A stretch of 64,000 bases of DNA. Source: Amphiura filiformis (lineage: Eukaryota > Echinodermata > Ophiuroidea > Amphilepidida > Amphiuridae). Below the pieces are notes generated by a model. That model did no database searches. It was not told the origin of the DNA and was given only the letters and a program-made list of their open reading frames with translations. The stretch is from NCBI RefSeq assembly GCF_039555335.1, contig NC_092628.1:78432713-78496712 (forward strand). The letters run 5' to 3'. Both the position numbers and the translations under genes were made by a program. This document shows, piece by piece, positions 1 through 14,157 of this stretch (position 1 is its first letter; each line of letters begins with the position of its first letter).

Positions 1-1404
1 AGATATTATTTCCCTTTATTACCTGTTTATTTTTTTTCGTTTGATATTTTTAGTGGTAATGGGGTGCTGCATATGGTGCACATCTTCTGCTCCTCAAACT
101 TCTATTAACCCGATAACTATATATATCATGCATAATTAACATTTTAATTGCGCATGTACTTTAACATGTTACCTCTGTTTATATAATTGTATTTGAATAA
201 ATGTTTTTCCTCTGAAAGATATTATTTTCCATGATCAGATGATGATAATATGAGCCGAAGTGGTTATAACATCATTTACATTTCTTTGGAGATGAATCAA
301 TCTTTACAAAGACATATCATTTTTAATTTGACTCACTTTGAATTGCGATTGCCATTCCAAATCATCTACACCATACCAATGACATATTATCAAATATTAA
401 ACAAGATAATAAAAGTGAATGTGACGTCCTGAAGCATATAAAGGGGCAAAGGGTTATAGGCGCGCATTTGTTCCCCGGTGGAGCCGGGCATTGACTCCAC
501 AATTTTCAAAACATTTGAATTTCACATTTTTATCATTAGCCTGCGTATTTTCCGAATTCTAATAAATTAAAAGTGCAAGAAGATGAGTTCAGCATGTCTG
601 TTTAAAAAATATGTTATTATATTAACCGTAGATATTTTCAAACTGATTTGAAAGACCGGGATTATACGATGAAATCATGATGAAGCCAATCACCAATCAT
701 GCCAATGGTATATCACATTGGATTAAACACGGCAAATGAGGCAGGTATCGAGGAGGCGGGCGGGATGAAGAGCGGCGTATACGTATGTATGTAACAGTAG
801 TCGCCTTGGGTTTGTTGGCCCGTCAACCAACTAACAGGCTGTTGACGAGGGCATCAGGACGTGATGGAAGTCAGCGATGGTTTATGCGCACCAGGCTAGC
901 CCTTAGCCATGTAGGGATATAGGATGCGCCTGCATGAGATACGGCTCATAAATGAGCATTGAGTACTTTTTCATGGACGAGGCACTTTTAGGGGTATATA
1001 GTTTGTCTTGATTGAATGTTACGTCCATGATTATCCAATAGTGGTAAAATGTGGATACTATAATGGCATCTGATGGATGCAATTATTTGAATTGGTTTGT
1101 AGAAAATACTGATTCATATGTGACTTTGGAGATGAAAAGTGGTACATTAACGTCTAAGGTTACGACAGTGACATGATTTCATATATATTGGTATTGTATT
1201 TTGGTTTCTGGAACAGTTGAAAAAAAAAAGAGTAAAATAATTTCACTTGTCGACATGCTTAAAACTGCATTTGAATATGTACGGTTAAGAGGTTCAATTC
1301 CCTTGTAAGTAGTTTCAAAAGTCTGTTCTACGATCTCCAAATTATTAATTAACCCGTTAATTGTTTTAGTCAACATGCACTGAAGATGTGGTTCACTAAT
1401 TTGT
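1..1404. other. AT-rich intergenic DNA, nothing recognised
   Basis: Only short open frames with no family resemblance are present. I see no splice-flanked coding exon, RNA gene or clear repeat. The satellite block begins directly after it. Confidence 0.6.
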
Positions 1405-2518
1405 GGACGTGGACGTAGTTTATCAATGACTACACCAGGGGTAGATAGCTTGTACGTAGTTTATCAATTATTACATCAGGAGTAGATAGTATGGACGTAG
1501 TTTATCAATGACTTGGCTTGTACGTAGATTATCAATGACTACACCAGGGTAGATAGCTTGTACGTAGATTATCAATGACTACACCAGGGTAGATAGCTTG
1601 TACGTAGATTATCAATGACTACACCAGGGTAGATAGCTTGTACGTAGATTATCAATGACTACACCAGGGTAGATAGCTTGTACGTAGTTTATCAATGACT
1701 ACATCAGGGGTAGATAGCGTGGACGTAGTTTATCAATAACTACACCAGTGGTAAATAGCTTGCACGTAATTTATCAATGATTACATCAGGGGTAGATAGT
1801 TTGTATAGTTTATCAATAGTTATACCAGAGGTAGATAGCTTGTACGTAGTTTATCAATTACTACATCAGGAGTAGATAGTATGGACGTAGTTTATCAATG
1901 ACTACATCAGGGGTAGATAGCTTGTACGTAGTTTATCAACAGCTACATCAGAGGTAGATAGCTTGCATATAGTTTATCATTAACTACACCAGTGGTAGAT
2001 AGCTTGCACGTAGTTTATCAATGACTATTATCAGGAATAGATAGATTGTACGTATAGTTCATCAATGACTGCATCAGAGGTAGATACCTTGTACGTAGTT
2101 TGTCAATAACTGCATCAGAGGTAGATACCTTGCACGTAAATTTATCAATCACTACATCGGGGTAAGAAAGCTGGCACATAGTTTATCAATGACTGCATCA
2201 GGGGTGGATAGCGTGCACGTAGTTTATCAATTACTGCATTTGGGGGTAAATATATACACGTATTTTATCAGTGACTGCATCAAGGGGAGACAGTTAGCTT
2301 GTACGCAGTATACCAATGGCTATATGAGAGGTAGATATCTTGCACGTAGTTTATCAATGACTGAATCAGGGGTAGATAACCTGCATGTAGTTTACCAATA
2401 GCTAAATCAGGTATTGATACCTTTTACGTAGTTTATCAATAGCTACATCAGGGGTAGATAGTGTAGATATCTTCAAAAGCTATACGTAGTTTATCAATGA
2501 CTATATCAGGGTTAGATG
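1405..2518. repeat. ~41-bp satellite A, block 1
   Basis: About 27 tandem copies of a 40-41 bp unit containing the words gtagtttatcaatgactac and gtagatagcttg. Most units are diverged (tac/tat, acatc/acacc, cttgcacg/cttgtacg). Four units at 1517-1676 are identical to each other with an exact 40-bp period, which suggests recent local amplification. The unit is not a multiple of three and no frame is kept open, so this is non-coding satellite DNA. The same family reappears at 5.5-7.8 kb. Confidence 0.93.
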
Positions 2519-5482
2519 GGTTTGTATGCGTATTTAAAAGTGTAAAAACAAACTTCGTGTTTTTTGTGCATAAGTGAAAGACAACGTGCATGAATGAGTG
2601 CTGTCCGAAGGCTAGAATCCAGAGCACAAGATACCCAACTTTAAAACTGAAATCAAGGTGTTGATTGCAATTTTCTATTCATCGGACTTGGTGTCAAAAG
2701 TGCATACGATTTTTACTATTATGTGTCATGTTTTAATTTAGAATAATGCTATTTGGTTGGGCCATCAAAGATCACAGCTTATACCATAGTCCGTAGTATG
2801 TAGACTACTTCACGTTCAGCTGCTTTTACCGTATCCAAACTCCTTGTTTCGTTCGTAAGCCGAGCAAGTTATGAACTACAACACGCTAGTTATTCTTTTC
2901 AGTAATCAAATATTTTTAAGGTCAACACCACCCTACCATAAATACAGTCACGGTTTTTGTAACTGTGCGCGATCTTTAAGCTGGAATGACTTAATATTCT
3001 AAAAAAAAGCAAAAGAAAAAGAAGATCAAGTTTTTGAAATAAATACAAAGTAGCAGTTTGGTCCTGTGGGCTTATTCTTTGATAAAATACAATACCGATA
3101 TATTTGATCGAGCAATATAGTTTACAATTGTTTCTGAATTGGTTTTGATGGAAACAAACCAAGCCGAACGAGTTGGAAGTCTGCGTATGAGCAGAGAGTC
3201 TCACGTTTTCTCCCAGAGGATATGAAGTCGAGTTGGATTGTGTACGATCGTTGAGCTACAGTTTTGGAAATATAACACTACCTCTTGAGCGAGTTCTCCA
3301 AACACAGTGCCTGTAGCGCACTGTCATACGCAGCCCTAATTATGCACTTGTAACGTGTATTGTATAAATAATTCTGTCAATACTTTCAATTTAGTGAAAT
3401 CTTATCTAGTCTGGTTTAGGAGAAGCCATTTTTGGTTAATCGTTGAAAGTGTATCTCATCACGTACGTAAAGACCAAATCGGTGTTGTTCTCGCCCTAAA
3501 TGCATTCATTTATGCGTCGATAGGACATAGAGACTCTTTGCTAGTCTTTGTGTATACATGACTGATGATGGCCCGTGCACCTAAATTATTTTCATAACAC
3601 ACTCAAGATGATATTAACTTACCAATTTGATAAAGAGGCAAAGGCAATGCAAATAAATTTTATACTTTTAAGTTGTATTCATTTTTATAAGCTATTTAAT
3701 ACAATTGCCGCTAAAGCATAACCCTTATGAACGTCAATCTATAGCTAAGTGCCCTTCATTGCAAATACAAATGAATGCAACCATTAGAATACGGTATAAT
3801 TTGTATTTTTAAAGGTTTTGCCTTATTTGCAATGGTAATCAATGCCGTTTATCAATACTAAAGTCGATAGATAGCACTAAATAGACAATAATTGCAAATG
3901 CGGTTTATGTCGTTAATGCTAATACTTGTTTATATAGTTGTCTTCACCGAACTTCACTGCATAAGTTTTTAATGTGATCAATGTTTAAAAGACTATTATC
4001 TCTGCTCTGTAAATGCAGAGAACTTGAGATCAAATTTATTCACAAGTATTATTTTCATAGCTAGCATAATTGTGTATACTACTAATATTGTTTATAATTT
4101 TATTTTCTAATTAACATTTTCTCGTCAAAAGCATGATATTCTAATTCCTACCTACTGAAACATAAATTGTTCTTTAACGGCGTAAAATGCTTTCAAAATT
4201 CACCTTCCTGCAAAAAAAGTATTGGATCATTAAACGCTCCTATGTCAGTATACTCTAAGCTGATCAAGCGACAAATTGTCGATGGCAAGAGGATGTATAA
4301 AATCGTCACTATTATCATGAATACAATGTACCTTTTTGCATGTACAAGAATTTATAATTACCACTACCAGTTTATCTCCTATGATGCTATCACAAAATGA
4401 TGCGATCACAAAATGTGTGAAAGTTTGATTTTTTTATAAAGCTATAAAATAAAAGTTAGATTCGGTTTAAGGAAATATTAAACACGTTATATACTTTAAA
4501 AGAAACCAATTATTTGATTAACTTCATACTATGTATATCAAAACGCCCACGTCTAATTCTTTACGATCAACATATTTTGGGTCGGGGTTGTATGTCGGTA
4601 GGGAATAGTTTTCTATAATGTATCTCTTAATCAAGCTTGATACTCGCATTTAGCATGATCAACAGATTTACGCCGTGGGCAAAAAACATTATATTAGTGC
4701 GTATTGTGTATCGGGTTTTACAATACGGTAACAAATAGGTTAATACAGCCGACAACACGCTTTGGGCGATGTAATATGGATTTTATATAAGTCTTCATCA
4801 AAGAATAAGCCTAGCCTTCTCGATGCTACACAGAATAAACACAAACTTGGGAGATTCTCATCCAAATCACAACTTCAACTTGAGGGGGAGGATTCAAATG
4901 TTCTTGCTCAAGCGTTAACAGCGATTTCACCATTTTTGTTTTATAACTCTGAAATTTGAGTTAATCGAGCAATATTGTAAAGAATATTAAAAGGCAGCAG
5001 ACTTTATTTTATATTAAACTTCGATGGTAAATTTATTACATGGTTTCAATATCAATATCATAACAAAAACACGCCAATTTAAGTTGCAATCTTGTCTTGT
5101 CTAGGGTAACATGTATATGTAAGAGATAATTATTGCCAGAAACTGCGGCATTATCTTTTATTAAACATTCCGGCTCTATTTGACTGAGATGTATATACTT
5201 GAGGTAGTAATAAAGAATATGATGACTATGATATACAGTAAAAAGTATTATTTCATGAGATGCATCCCGTGTGTCCATTGAAAGCCTGCATTTTGACTTT
5301 GTTATCCCATTTCAAGTGATATGCATAACATTGTGCGCTGCATGACACATTCGCCTATTGCAAAATTCACGACACGCATCGCTGGTATCGAGAACGTAAT
5401 TTTAAACCAAAGCTTCACAAACAAACCCGTATGATAACGGTGTTAGTAGGATCATTAATGTTTTAATAGAGCTTGTAATGGG
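2519..5482. other. Spacer between the two satellite A blocks, no gene seen
   Basis: AT-rich sequence with scattered short ORFs (the longest about 100 codons) that look random in composition. No domain, exon or RNA gene is recognised. Satellite A is absent from it, so the two blocks are separate arrays. Confidence 0.55.
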
Positions 5483-7785
5483 GTTCGTCAATGGCTAAAA
5501 CAGAGGTACATGGACTGGTTATTAGGTGATCAATGACAATTAGATAAATCGTGGGAAGATAGCTTGTACACTTACGCATTTGATCAAGTTGGGTTTATCA
5601 ATATACAGCAGGGCTAGATAGCTTGTATGCAGTTTATAAATGGGTACTTTCAGGGGTAGATAGCTTGTACGTATAGTATATCAAGGAATAACACATGTAG
5701 CGCTAGCGTAGACGTAGTTCATCAACTATCCATCAGGGGTAGATAGCTTGTACTTAATTTATTAATGATACATCAGGGTAGGTACCATGGACGTAGTTTA
5801 TCAATGACTACATCAGGTGTATATAGCTTGCACGTAGTTTATCAATGACTACATCAGGGTATGTATAGTGTGGACGTAGTTTATCAATGACTACATCAGA
5901 GGTAGATAGCTTGCACGTAATTTATTAATGATACATCAGGGTAGGTGTAGCGTGGACGTAGTTTATCAATGACTACGTCAGGGGTAGATACCGTAGCTTG
6001 TACTTAGTTTATAAATGAATACATCAATGTAGGTATAGCATGGACGTAGTTTATCAATAACTACATCAGGGGTAGATAGCTTACAGGGATATACAGCTTG
6101 CACATAGTTTATTAACGACACATCAGGGTAGGTACTATGGACGTAGTTTATCAATAACTACATCAGGGGTAGATAACTTGCACGTAGTTTATCAATGACT
6201 ACCTCAGGGGTAGATAGCTTGCACGTAGTTTATCAATGACTACATCAGGGGTAGATAGCTTGCACGTAGTTTATCAATGACTACATCATGGGGTAGATAG
6301 TTTGCACATAGATAGCTTACAGGGATATACAGCTTGCATAGTGTATCAATGACTACATCAGGGGTAGATAACTTGCATGTAGTTTATCAATGACTACATC
6401 AGGGGTAGATAACTTGCACGTAGTTTATCAATGACTACATCAGAGGTAGACATCTTGCACGTAGTTGATCAATTATTACATCAGAGGTAAATAGCTTGCA
6501 CGCAGTTTATATGGGTAGGTAGCTTGAGCGAATAATTTTATCAATTACTACATCAGGGGTAGATATCGTCCACGTAGTTTATCAATTACTATATCAGGGG
6601 TAGATAGCTTACACGTATGTTTTAATTATTACATCAGGGGTAGATAGCTTGCACATAATTTATCAATTACTGCATCAGAGGTAGATATCTTGCACGTAGT
6701 TTATCAATTACTATACCAGGGGTAGGTATCTTGCACGTAGTTTATCAATTACTACATCATGGGTAGATATATTGCACGTAGTGTATCAATTACTATATCA
6801 GGGGTAGGTATCTTGCACGTAGTTTATCAATACTACATCAGGGGTAGCTAGCTTGCACGTAGTTTATCAATGACTACATCAAAGGTAGATATTTTACACT
6901 TACTTTATCAATTACTAGATCAGGGGTAGATATCTTGCACGTAGTTTATCAATTACTATATCAGGGGTAGGTATCTTGCACGTAGTTTATCAATTACTAC
7001 ATCAGGGGTAGATATCTTGCACGTAGTTTAACAATTACTATATCAGGGGTAGGTATCTTGCACGTAGTTTATCAATGACTACATCATGGGTAGATAGCTT
7101 GCACGTAGTTTATCAATGACTACATCAGAGGTAGATATTTTACACTTTATCAATTACTAGATCAGGGGTATACAGCTTGCTCGTAGTTTATCAATTACTA
7201 AAGCAGGGGTAGATAGCTTGCACGTAGTTTATCAATGACTAAAGCAGGGGTAGATATTTTACATTTAGTTTATCAATTACTATATCAGGTGTTTATATCT
7301 TGCACGTAGTTTATCAATGACTACATCAGGGGTAGATATCTTGCACGTAGTTTATCAATGACTACATCAGGGGTAGATAGCTTGCACGTAGTTTATCAAT
7401 GACTACATCAGAGGTAGATATTTTACACTTTATCAATTACTACATCAGGGGTAGATAGCTTGCACGTAGTTTATCAATGACTACATCAGAGGTAGATATT
7501 TTACTAGATCAGGCGTAGATAGCTTGCTCGTAGTTTATCAATTACTACATCATGGGTAGATAGCTTGCACGCAGTTGATCAATTACTACATCAGAGGTAG
7601 ATAGATGTCTTGCACGTAATATACCAATGACTATACATCAAGGGTAGATATCTTGCACATGCACGTAGTTTATCATCATGGGTATCAAGGGTAGACAGGT
7701 TCTACGTAGTTTATCAATACGTACATCAGATCATGGGTAGGAAGTTGTTTATCAAAGGCTATATCGGGGCTACATAGCTCGGACG
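5483..7785. repeat. ~41-bp satellite A, block 2
   Basis: About 55 copies of the same 40-42 bp unit as block 1, in the same orientation, with the core cacgtagtttatcaatgac. Variant units recur in groups: a unit reading gatattttacact recurs near 6.89, 7.13, 7.25 and 7.42 kb. This indicates higher-order duplication of several units at a time. Some units are truncated or interrupted, as at 6068-6105 and 6300-6340. Non-coding. Confidence 0.93.
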
Positions 7786-9651
7786 TCACGATATCATGAT
7801 AATGTTACCCAACACTAAATAAAATCTTCAAATTGAATTTAATCTTAAACGATATTTCTGTAATTGAAAGAACAATTGTAGATATTTATGGCTAGAATTA
7901 GATTTCTCAGGTTTGTACACGTAATTAAATCAGTGAAATTCAACACAAATGTGCCTCCAGCTTATCCCGGATAGACAAAGATTATTGTTATTATCAAATG
8001 TCTTACATACGATTCCAAATTCAACAGTCACAACTGACAAGTACTTTTATCCATTCATGTCCCTTTAATTTGAAACCCTTATTTTTCAAGCAGAAGTATT
8101 ATTTACCAGACTGAAAAAGTCAGTCATTGCCTTTTTTTCTCATCATTATCATCTCCTTGTTGCCAGTCACTTGAAGGCGGGCGGGGAGCGGTAGGTAAAA
8201 CGCCTAAATAGCAGTATCTGCATCCGGGAATCTGTTGCTCAACAGGATAAGCGTGTTGCTCCTCACGGATGAAGCGAAATAAGTGCACAGTTAACATAGT
8301 CCCCGGAGCTTCTAAAACTTAGATCATCAGCGGAAAATTATCAGCACTGCCCTCGTGGAAAGCATAGTCATTTGGCGTACTTACTCTACTAGCTGCTCTA
8401 TTTACGAGCTATCAACCCCTGGAGACAGTGCTTGAGAGCGAGAATATATGCATAAAATCACTGAATATCGCAGATACGGGAAATCTCCATAAAGCGCCTC
8501 CAAACCGACGACTCATTGGGGTCTCATTTTCAGCAAGATTTGAAAACGACTGCTTATTAATCAGACATAGAAGCGAGCTGGTTGGTAATTTCATATGAGT
8601 TCTCCCCCATGTTAATGTCTCATTAAACTGACCGGGCTATGTCTTTAACATCTTTCCGCGATCGAGCTTACGCATCTTGGGATTGTTTTGTAAAAAGTGC
8701 TTGAGGCGTAATGCGTCTTAACTACAAGTCTTAACTGAACATAAACCTCGAAAAACTTCATGAAAACTCGTCTCACGGGAGAGACCGTAATGGGTTCAAT
8801 CAGCTATGGGCCTCTTCAGTTATGGTATTTCAATGGTTTCTATTACCAAAACCTATCAACTGCAGTCTATTACGTATGATTTTATTACACTATATGTACC
8901 GCACTTAATAGGGCAAAGGCGTCTATATGCCCATTTCATAATTGCTCAATATTTAATGGAATTGTTACCAAGGGTTAAACAGGTACAATTCGAGAAAAAT
9001 GAAAATTAATGGAAAATTCTTGTGTTAATTTGATGTCATCCTGATGAGCGATATCATGAGAGTGCTTTTGACGAGAATTTCCTGCGCACATGGGAGAAGA
9101 TTGTTCCACGGTAAATGAAATGCAATTTAACTTACGCACTTCTCAATTTACTCCTATAATAATGAGACCGCGATGATTTAAATAGCAACTTAGACATCGT
9201 AAAAAGCCAATAAATACCATAGTGTTAATATATCGATGACATTTGTGGAAGATAAAACTTTCTAATTATGGGGTTCTTTTTTGTATGAGGTAACATGTAA
9301 TTAAAGAATTGGATTACACACACACTGAGGTATTCACTATATATTGACGATAATTATGATCAACGGATTTATGATATATTTATTAATAGACCCATATACC
9401 ACCATTTACCATCTACAATACTTTTCAGTTTTAAGATCAATATTGAGTTTTGAAATGAATATAGCAAATTATATTCACAAACTAATTTCTATATATACGT
9501 GTCATCGATGTTGTTTTCATCAGTCGCGTAACAATGGTCGTTTCGAGATGGCAAAAGTCCGGTCTGTGATTGGAGAGAATAGGAATCCAAGAAGATCTGA
9601 CTTAACACTAATTAATAGTTATCTATTCCTCATTCCAATCATCCGAAAAAT
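7786..9651. other. Intergenic DNA, nothing recognised
   Basis: No supported exon, RNA gene or repeat. Short ORFs at 8412-8594 (-) and 8806-9009 (+) have no recognisable family. Confidence 0.5.
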
Positions 9652-9945
9652 ATATTCTCTTAATGCAAAAGAGTGAAAAACTCACTCTCCAAAAGAGTGA
9701 GAATATTAAAATTCACTCCAAAAGAGTGAAAATCACTCCTAAAAGAGTGAAAAGCACTCCTAAAGTGGAAAGCACTCTTTCAAGGTATGATATGAGTGAA
9801 ATTACTCGAAAAATGGAACGTCCCTTAATATTATTTAACCACCTTGACAGAGTGGTTTCCACTTTTGGAGTGATTTTCTCTTCCCACTCATTTGGAGAGT
9901 GAGTTTTTTTTCTTTTTTTAACTCTTGTACATTAAGAGAGTATGT
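9652..9945. mobile_element. MITE-like inverted-repeat element rich in GAGTG/CACTC words
   Basis: The ends are inverted copies: ctcttaatgcaaaagagtg near 9656 pairs with the strand around aactcttgtacattaagag near 9943. The inner aactcactctccaaa pairs with tttggagagtgagtt. Between them run many short gagtg/cactc motifs spaced about 20 bp apart, which could form nested hairpins. There is no transposase ORF. At about 290 bp it fits a non-autonomous DNA transposon; the superfamily is not determined. Confidence 0.75.
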
Positions 9946-11249
9946 CCGAGGAGACAGTATGGCACCTCCCCTTCTGCCACCCAAACTTTCGAAGTTTAAA
10001 CTTTTAAGTTTAAATATCAATTCCATGCGTAGCCTATAGTGAAAATATACATTCGGATTGGTATCGTGTTTCTTGTCCTATTTTCTGTCGACTTGGCCCT
10101 AATATTTATACGGATGTCTAAAATATTTCGACTTAGTTCCAGGAAGTCTCTATCGAGGAGACTCGTGTCTAGTTGTTTGTGTTTTTGGTTTATGAATGCT
10201 GACCGGCTTAATTGGTGATTCGCAACATAATATTTTCAAATGTCGTAATTTCAAATATGCTAAGATATGGATGTAAAACGATTTCGTTGACAGCTCTAAA
10301 AGCCGATATAATTACTATAACGTTTCTGTTCGTTAAATTGCTTGTCTATTGTTATTACTTTTTCTCTTTGTTGGTTGGTTGATTATTTTATTTATTTATT
10401 ACTAACTTGTTTGTATATTATAAGTGTATTTATTTGTTTGTTTATTCTGCTTCTGGAAGGTCACTTCAAGGTATAATATTATTATCCTATAGGCGCCATC
10501 ATAATTAAAACATATGTAAGTGAAAGGTGCATGGGACAGGTTTAAACGTGCCTGACTACTGGTTCAGTGGTTTCACATTTTCGATAAAAATGTTGAAAGC
10601 TTTTTATATATAATATAAACGACAGCCGACTGCAAAATAATGATTTAACAAAAAAAAACCCAAAAACAATAGTGATTTAACAAAAAAAACACGTTCTTTG
10701 TTTTAGCTCTTCGAATGCAAAACGTGACATCAAAACGATGCCGAAAATTATGACTGTAATCTGATTGGCATTGTTAATGGAGGTATACAATCAAAAGAAC
10801 ATGGCCTACACCCACTAAATCATCCTACATGCTATAGGTGTCATCATCAATTTATCCTTAATTCAATCTACAGAGATCACAACACAATGCATCATCCATG
10901 ATGAAAGTTTTGGTGAAAACAAAATAATTATGGGTTATATTTATGAAAACAATATCACGATGGCCATACCTTTGGGAATCAATTAGGCCTATAAGTCTAT
11001 GCAGCGTGTCACGGAACCCCGAACCAAAACGCAATGCAACTTATATCTCATTTTAGTTGCAGCCAATTAAGAGTTTATTGTTTTAAAATCGTGCTTAACA
11101 AACCGCAGCAATGGTATTGGTGAGTTAGCGGCAATTTATAGTGCACTTGTCACAAACTTGTACGTGAGCTCAGATCAATCGTACATTCTCACAATTCAAA
11201 TCAATCTTATATTTTCTCACAATAATTTATCGTGGTTGTGTATCAATCA
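9946..11249. other. Intergenic DNA, nothing recognised
   Basis: AT-rich, with homopolymer A tracts near 10.65 kb. No gene or structured repeat was seen. Confidence 0.5.
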
Positions 11250-11807
11250 CCCTCCATTCCAGAAAAATACAGCACTAATTTTGGGGGATTACAAAAATTA
11301 TTATCCTGTTTCACCAAATGAAACCTAGCTAAATCCCAATCCTTTAGCTAGTTCTAATTGGTAATAAAAGTCAAATTTGAATATTTTTGCAATTTGAGGA
11401 AAAAATTTACATCTTTTCTTACAATTGTAGTTACAAAATTGTAAGACTTGGCACAAGTCTAAGCATTCAAAATCTTGAGTAAGAGTTAGCTCATAATTTT
11501 AATATTATATGTTATTTTGGGTAATTGGTTATGAAAAAGATTGGAATGTTTTCCAAAAATTAGAATGCATAACTTGAAATTAGTCTTTGTTCAAGTCTTT
11601 GGGCTTGATTGTCGTAGAATACGAAAAAGGTAGAAAAGGCCCCTAAAATGCATGTTTTTGGCCCTTATTTCCAAAAATTGACCAATATATTAAATGTTGA
11701 CTTTCATTGCCAGTTAGAACTAACTGAAGGATTAGGATTTAGCTATGATTCACTTGGCAAAACAGGATATTTTTTAATTAAAAAAATGAGTATTCTGGAA
11801 TGGGGAG
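11250..11807. mobile_element. Fold-back (long inverted repeat) element
   Basis: The left arm (11250 to about 11403) is the inverted, diverged copy of the right arm (about 11655-11807). Shared blocks in order from the ends are cattccag, tatcctgtttcaccaa (gccaa on the other arm), tagctaaatccc(t)aatcct and tagttctaa. The loop is about 250 bp. No coding capacity is visible; the 60-codon ORF at 11648-11830 is inside the right arm. Probably a non-autonomous DNA transposon. Confidence 0.78.
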
Positions 11808-13889
11808 TATATCACATGCAGAGAGGTTAAAGAAACTCGCATGAAATCACAGTCAAAGAGCATCTAGCCATTATATAGTTGATAAAATACCTTTGTCTTC
11901 CAATCAAACTTTCAAACTTTTTAATTTAAGATTTTCACAGCAGATGAAGTTTGTTTGACATAACCGAACATGTCACGGTAGTAATTAGCCGTCGGTATAT
12001 TTGTATTTTTTTAAATGGCCCCTCGCCTCGGTCACGGAAAGTCGGCTTCATCACTTATCACACCAGGTTGTTTTACCAAAATAATGGTTTGTAGAATTGA
12101 TGGCACTGCTGAATTCACATCATTACTGAGATGCCTTATTTCGGACAAAAACGATGCATTATGTATGTGTTACCAAACCAACACCAATTAAAACGCACCA
12201 TGCATCAAATACCTTTATACTAAATCATCTGTGTTACTCAATTCGGTAAATAGCGACAACGAAACAATGAGGCTTATATCATTTGCTTTAAATAATCAGA
12301 AACAGTTGAAACACTTTCAGTTTCTTGAAAGTAAAATCTTGCATCTCGCATCTCAATTACAAGCTAAACTTAATTTGCCTCGGGTAAAACCTGATTTCCA
12401 TGAATATTTGAAAAAATCTTTCAACTGAAAAAAATGCGTTTAACACATCGTGCTTTTCGTGATTCAAAACTTCCATATTGGGATTACGCTTCAACAAAAG
12501 CGAAGCATAAGCGGCTATTAGGAAATTTGAACATGTTGCTGAACAAAGTCGTACCCGCCGATCACTCCATCTTAACTTTCTGCTTGCATTGACGGGTCGA
12601 GTGAAGAGAGATGACATATCAAACATTTTGTAAAGACAATGCACATAATATCATATATCTGAACATCTATGTTTGTCATGTTATATATCCAAATAAGTAC
12701 TAACATCCCTACACTCAAGGGGTTATATAATTTGATTATATTTCATCTTGCAGAGATTCTGAGAACACGCTACTAATATACCATGGCATACCGGCGTGAT
12801 TTATTTAACCACGGTCTCTTCAGATCCTTAATTCTTATACGTGGAGACGTGAAACTGTAATTGATGAGGGTAATTTCCCCCTTACAGAATTCACTCACTC
12901 GTGCGAGTGAGTGCGCTACAGACAAATCGTCTATTTGCAAAAATCTGCGGCATTTTGTGGGTGGCATGGCTAGTTTAGCGCCAAATTAAAGTAGTGAACT
13001 TGATGGATGACCCGGCGATTGTCCCACTGCGGGATCTTCTTATGCTATTCTAGAAACTAACACTAAGCCCTCATGTAGATAAGACAAAAATTTGAAATTC
13101 GTGGCGGCATCAAGACGCGATTCCTCACATCAAAGCTGATAGCATGAGCTTTTTCTCCTGCTAGTTATGATAATAAGTTAAATTTAACCTCCTTTTTCAA
13201 TATATTATGTCATGCATTAATGTTGATTTCGAATCGAAAATATAAAGTCTATAGTACGAAATGGTATTCAGCTGTTGCTTGGGAATGCCTTATACATAGG
13301 GGTTGCAAATCTTCATCGGAATAGCCCATTAGTCTCGCTACCATGACAAGCAAGTTGTTATTATCTGGTGCTAGCGACACTTGGCGATCATTAGAAAGCT
13401 GTGAAGTGTGAATTTGCCTTCGTCGTTACCCATCATCTTACATCACTAGTTGGCATGCAATAACAACGCTTAATTTGATCATTAATTTATAAGACCACTT
13501 GATGAGCGTCTTTTTTACAGGATATTACCGAGCTATTTCTATCCGTCAAGATTGTCAAAGATTCACTAATTTGTATCAAGTGTGTCTTCATAGCTTGTTT
13601 ATGACCATCCAACGAGAGGTAATTAAGATGCTTTAGCTGTAGTAACCATGTAGTGTTATCTAAAACAAAACAATCTCATATCAGTTTTCGTCAGCGGCAG
13701 GCAAACGAGCAGGGAGAGAAATGGAGGAAAGAGTAAAAGGTAGTGCACAGTATGACGCATTATTTTATTGAGATATTAAAATGGCCATTCAAAATTATTT
13801 CACATCAGACTTTAATACAAGAATAGAAAAACGTTACTCGCATTCCATATACATTTTTAAATGAGACTCGTATATTAATATGATATTAG
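11808..13889. other. Intergenic DNA, nothing recognised
   Basis: Only short ORFs (such as 12231-12428 + and 12357-12644 -) without family resemblance. A 20-bp palindrome around 12893-12912 (actcactcg/cgagtgagt) is the only small structure noted. Confidence 0.5.
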
Positions 13890-14022
13890 CATAAAAGCTA
13901 TCTTCAGTAGACAGCATTTGCGTATAAGTAGTATAAAAGCTATCATCAGTAGACAACATTTGCGTTTAAGTAGTATAAAAGCTATAAGTAGTATAAGTAG
14001 TATAAAAGCTATCTTCATTCAG
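13890..14022 (-). repeat. 42-bp satellite B, detached three-unit fragment
   Basis: About three units of the gctatcttcagtagacagc family, including a marked pair (catcag variant followed by gcgtttaag) that also occurs inside the main array at about 14470-14510. It ends in partial units near 14015, then about 130 bp of unrelated DNA before the main array. Confidence 0.85.
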
Positions 14023-14157
14023 TGTTGATAAAGATAACAGAGTGGTTATCGAAACGTACACAGTAAGTGCAATTTATTGGATCGGAAATAAGAACCTTTT
14101 GATTGACTTTATTCTACCGATCCTGATGAATTTGTTCAACCATATCTTCAGCAGCCA

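Noticed and set aside
5483-7785. CRISPR-like array (regular ~41-bp repeats)
   Set aside because: There is no alternation of constant repeat and unique spacer; whole units are homologous. The genome is eukaryotic and there are no cas genes.
12893-12912. 20-bp palindrome as an operator-like site
   Set aside because: Isolated, with no gene nearby; short palindromes of this length are expected in a window this size.
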